DNA of 23,791 nucleotides from Deinococcus marmoris DSM 12784 (GTDB lineage: Bacteria > Deinococcota > Deinococci > Deinococcales > Deinococcaceae), in contig NZ_JNIV01000070.1 of NCBI RefSeq assembly GCF_000701405.1, positions 1-23,791 of the forward strand, given 5' to 3'. The notes under the pieces are model-generated. The model made no database searches. It was given only the letters and a program-made list of their open reading frames with translations, and was not told the DNA's origin. The position numbers and the translations under genes were made by a program. Shown here piece after piece: positions 21,943 through 23,791 of this stretch. Every line of letters starts with the position of its first letter. Within the stretch, counting starts at the first letter, position 1.

Positions 21943-22161
21943 TCAAAGCCAGCGACAACGCGCCTGCCGGGGCACGCCTTCGGCCAACGCCCCGGCATCC
22001 TCGCACTCCGACATGCAGAAGTCCCTTCGCAAGCTGTAACAGCGTGAATGGAGACCTGCACAGCCCCCCTGATCCTCGAGCGCTCGCTGCTCGTTCACAA
22101 GAACATCCTGAAAAGTGTTGGGGCCAAAGCCGGCGCTGGCGAAGGCCAGAATTTCAGCCAG
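21943..22161 (-). pseudogene. Open-frame remnant without start, unknown family
   Basis: A minus-strand frame bounded by stops (TGA at 22162-22164 upstream, TGA at 21943-21945) reads LAEILAFASAGFGPNTFQDV, then LVNEQRALEDQGGCAGLHSR, then DFCMSECEDAGALAEGVP. It has protein-like composition but no ATG, GTG or TTG near its beginning, and the overlapping frame upstream (MFSQPDWLKFW) suggests a frameshift. It may be a decayed gene. The wider gap 21877-22429 holds nothing else convincing except the repeats at 22166-22271. Confidence 0.25.
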
Positions 22162-22165
22162 TCAG

Positions 22166-22271
22166 GTTGCGAAAACATGTTGCCAGCGTAGTTCGCTGTG
22201 CAACCGGTTTTTGCAACACCAGAAGTGGCCTCCCATCAGGTCGCTAAAAGCGGCGCTCAAACGTTCGTTTG
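22166..22271. repeat. Imperfect inverted repeats upstream of the MerR-type gene
   Basis: GTTGCGAAAAC (22166-22176) and GTTTTTGCAAC (22207-22217) are inverted copies with one mismatch. CAAACGTTCGTTTG (22258-22271) is a dyad with 6-bp arms; its right part with flanks (GTTCGTTTGTGC) also occurs at 4989-5000. They lie 160-260 bp before the MerR-type gene at 22430 and are candidate operator or partition-type sites. Confidence 0.35.
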
Positions 22272-22429
22272 TGCAAGCCGATGACGGACAACTCAGGCGT
22301 TCGCTATAGCGTGCAGTAGGCCAGTGCTGGGGTGGTGTCCGGAGCTTCATCCGCTGCCGGGCATCCGCTTGCTCAAGCGGTGATCAAACCATCGAGCGGC
22401 GCTTGCCAAGCGCTTGGGCGGCGTAGGCT

Positions 22430-23035
22430 GTGGATGAGGAGACCACTTTCTGCACCTCGGCTGAAGTCGCACAGGTGCTCGGCGTCAGCGCGCCCTCGGT
22501 GCGGCGCATCGCGCTGGTGTATGAGGGCGTCTTCCAGCCGCTGCCCAGGGATGACCGGGGCCACCGCCGCTGGCCCCAGGATGCCCATCAGGCGCTCGGC
22601 ACGGGGCGCGTCGCCAGCCTGGAGGCAGCTTTGAAGATGATCGCCGAGGGAGGTGACCTTCCAGTGCCGGTGGACCTGCCCACAGTTCCCATTGAGCCAG
22701 ACGTGTTGGGAGAGGTCCTGCAAGAACTCCGGCGGCTGCGCGAGGTGGTGGAGGCCCAGCATCTGGAGCTGAGCGCGCTGCGTCAGGAGGTCAGTGGGCT
22801 GCGGCAGCTTCCTGCGCCAACTCCACCAGCAACGACGTCTGCCCCCGATGTCGGTGACGAGCTGGTCAAGATCTGGGACTCGCTCAACACCGTGCAGTCC
22901 ACCCTGGAGGATCAGAGCGTGTACGACTCCGAGCGCATGCGGGTGATGATGCACGCCTTTGGCGAGACGCTGCTACCCCGTCCGGCTGGGTTGGGACAGT
23001 GGCTCTCTGTCTTGTTCAAGAGTACGAGGGGGTGA
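22430..23035 (+). CDS. MerR-type HTH protein with coiled coil
   Basis: A 201-residue protein, GTG start at 22430; an upstream ribosome binding site is weak. Residues ~6-58 are a MerR-type HTH: TFCTSAEVAQVLGVSAPSVR (HTH), LVYEGVFQPLPRDDRGHRRW (wing). Residues ~85-125 form a heptad-like coiled coil (VLGEVLQELRRLREVVEAQH, LELSALRQEVSGLRQL), then a proline-rich linker and a C-terminal helix region (DELVKIWDSLNTVQSTLEDQ). This combination of HTH and dimerising coil occurs in plasmid-encoded DNA-binding proteins (KfrA-like) and in small regulators. It may autoregulate through repeats at 22166-22271. The sensor gene starts 46 bp downstream, so the two may be functionally linked. Confidence 0.65.
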   Translation: MDEETTFCTSAEVAQVLGVSAPSVRRIALVYEGVFQPLPRDDRGHRRWPQDAHQALGTGRVASLEAALKMIAEGGDLPVPVDLPTVPIEPDVLGEVLQELRRLREVVEAQHLELSALRQEVSGLRQLPAPTPPATTSAPDVGDELVKIWDSLNTVQSTLEDQSVYDSERMRVMMHAFGETLLPRPAGLGQWLSVLFKSTRG

Positions 23036-23067
23036 ACAACACGCGGACCACCGTCTAGGAAGCGCCC

Positions 23068-23073
23068 TATAGT
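23068..23073 (+). promoter_or_regulatory. -10-like TATAGT before the GAF sensor gene
   Basis: TATAGT ends eight bases before the ATG at 23082, with GGACCA 17 bp further upstream as a weak -35 and no ribosome binding site. This is the arrangement of a leaderless promoter. Confidence 0.4.
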
Positions 23074-23081
23074 GCCAGGCA

Positions 23082-23791
23082 ATGTCAAACCCTGGTCCCC
23101 TGGCGACGGGCGCGTTGCTTGATGAACTGGCCCAGGCCCATCATGCTCTCACCGTCGCCCAGCAGCAGAACGAGGTGCTGTCCACCTTTGTGGCCCTGAG
23201 TGAGGCCGCGGCCACCACCGATGACCTGACCGCGCTGGCGCGCCACGTCGGGGGCGTGCTCCGCCGCAGCATCCCCAACCTGTTGGCGGTCTACTTCACG
23301 CGCCAGGACGAGCGCTGGGTGGCTGAGGTGGTCAGCGACGCGGTCCCCCCTGAGTTCATGGCGCTGCTCCGGGTTGGGCTGCCTCTGGACACGCCGTTCC
23401 TGGCCCAGACGGTGGCCGCCCGCACGCCGCAGGTCTTTGACCACTGGAACGCGGCAGAGCAGGGCATGCCGCATGCCGAGCAGTTTCAGGCGGCGGGCGT
23501 GGCCCCGTTCTTCCAGAGGAATCAGCCTGCTGCACTGCTCGTGGTGGGTCTGGTGGGTCAGCCCGTGTGGACCGCGCAGCAGCGGCAACTGTTCACGGCG
23601 GCGTGTCAGGCGCTGTACAGCGCCCAGCAGCGCAAAGCCCTGGCCCAGGAGCGGCGGCACGCCCTGGAAGCGTTCATGGACCTGACCGAGGCCATCGGCA
23701 CGGAGACCGATCCACTGCGGCTGGCCGAGCGGGCCAGGGAGCTGCTCCAGGCGTTCATGCCGGGCTGGGTCATGGGGTACTACGAGTGGGG
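23082..23791 (+). CDS. GAF-domain sensor protein (probable histidine kinase), N-terminal part only
   Basis: Open to the right edge, 236 complete codons. After a short helix (LLDELAQAHHALTVAQQQNE) comes a GAF domain (~25-190: VLSTFVALSEAAATTDDLTA; NLLAVYFTRQDERWVAEVVS; PVWTAQQRQLFTAACQALYS), a coiled linker and the start of a second GAF domain (FMDLTEAIGTETDPLRLAER, VMGYYEW). The second one matches the GAF of the kinase at 2644-4788 in its landmarks (GTETDxLxLA and GYY), so the two are relatives. The kinase or output domain lies outside the window and is inferred. It is probably cytosolic. Confidence 0.75.
   Translation, partial: MSNPGPLATGALLDELAQAHHALTVAQQQNEVLSTFVALSEAAATTDDLTALARHVGGVLRRSIPNLLAVYFTRQDERWVAEVVSDAVPPEFMALLRVGLPLDTPFLAQTVAARTPQVFDHWNAAEQGMPHAEQFQAAGVAPFFQRNQPAALLVVGLVGQPVWTAQQRQLFTAACQALYSAQQRKALAQERRHALEAFMDLTEAIGTETDPLRLAERARELLQAFMPGWVMGYYEW

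Overview
The window is high-GC DNA that most resembles the genus Deinococcus. The strongest evidence is an SOS-type mutagenesis operon with the gene order LexA-like repressor, catalytically dead Y-family protein (ImuY type), small DUF6504-like protein, DnaE2, which is the arrangement known from Deinococcus deserti. Supporting evidence is several start codons preceded closely by a -10-like hexamer (leaderless style). The amount of insertion-sequence debris, broken genes and plasmid-style genes suggests a plasmid, megaplasmid or accessory island rather than core chromosome.

Layout. 1-541 is the end of an IS630-family element, inserted at a TA inside a gene whose tail survives at 542-671. 859-1299 encodes a DUF1772 membrane protein. 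1291-1784 is a toxin-antitoxin locus with an intact HTH antitoxin and only the first ~20 residues of its PIN toxin. 1874-2137 is a 264-bp MITE-like element with 14-bp perfect terminal inverted repeats and a 5-bp target duplication. It lies just upstream of a ribbon-helix-helix-like gene that carries a nine-G tract. 2644-4788 is a PAS-GAF-PAS hybrid-sensor-like histidine kinase with a degenerate ATP lid, followed by a second, truncated copy of the antitoxin. 5127-6557 holds a secreted esterase and a convergent SnoaL-like protein.

6706-8961 is a possible integration module: three copies of a TTTCACGC motif, a complete tyrosine recombinase, and a tightly coupled 371-residue protein of unknown function with winged-helix-like segments and a strong internal hairpin. 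9113-10408 is a divergent pair (winged-helix regulator and six-helix membrane protein), followed by a cluster of related inverted and direct repeats (10445-10562). 10654-12864 carries three minus-strand genes: a beta-lactamase-fold serine hydrolase, a peptidase-E-like S51 protease and an unknown protein.

12865-18224 is the mutagenesis operon, preceded by two dyads whose centres lie exactly two helical turns apart and which are good candidates for LexA operators. After it comes a plus-strand run of small genes: YidD-like protein, membrane protein, HNH nuclease, membrane protein. 19930-22430 is sparse and decayed: a secreted protein, a frameshifted remnant, a WGxxGxxG-type sorting-signal protein with a clear terminator, a 76-residue unknown and other frame remnants. 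The window ends with a MerR-type HTH/coiled-coil protein and the start of a second, GAF-rich sensor protein related to the first kinase.
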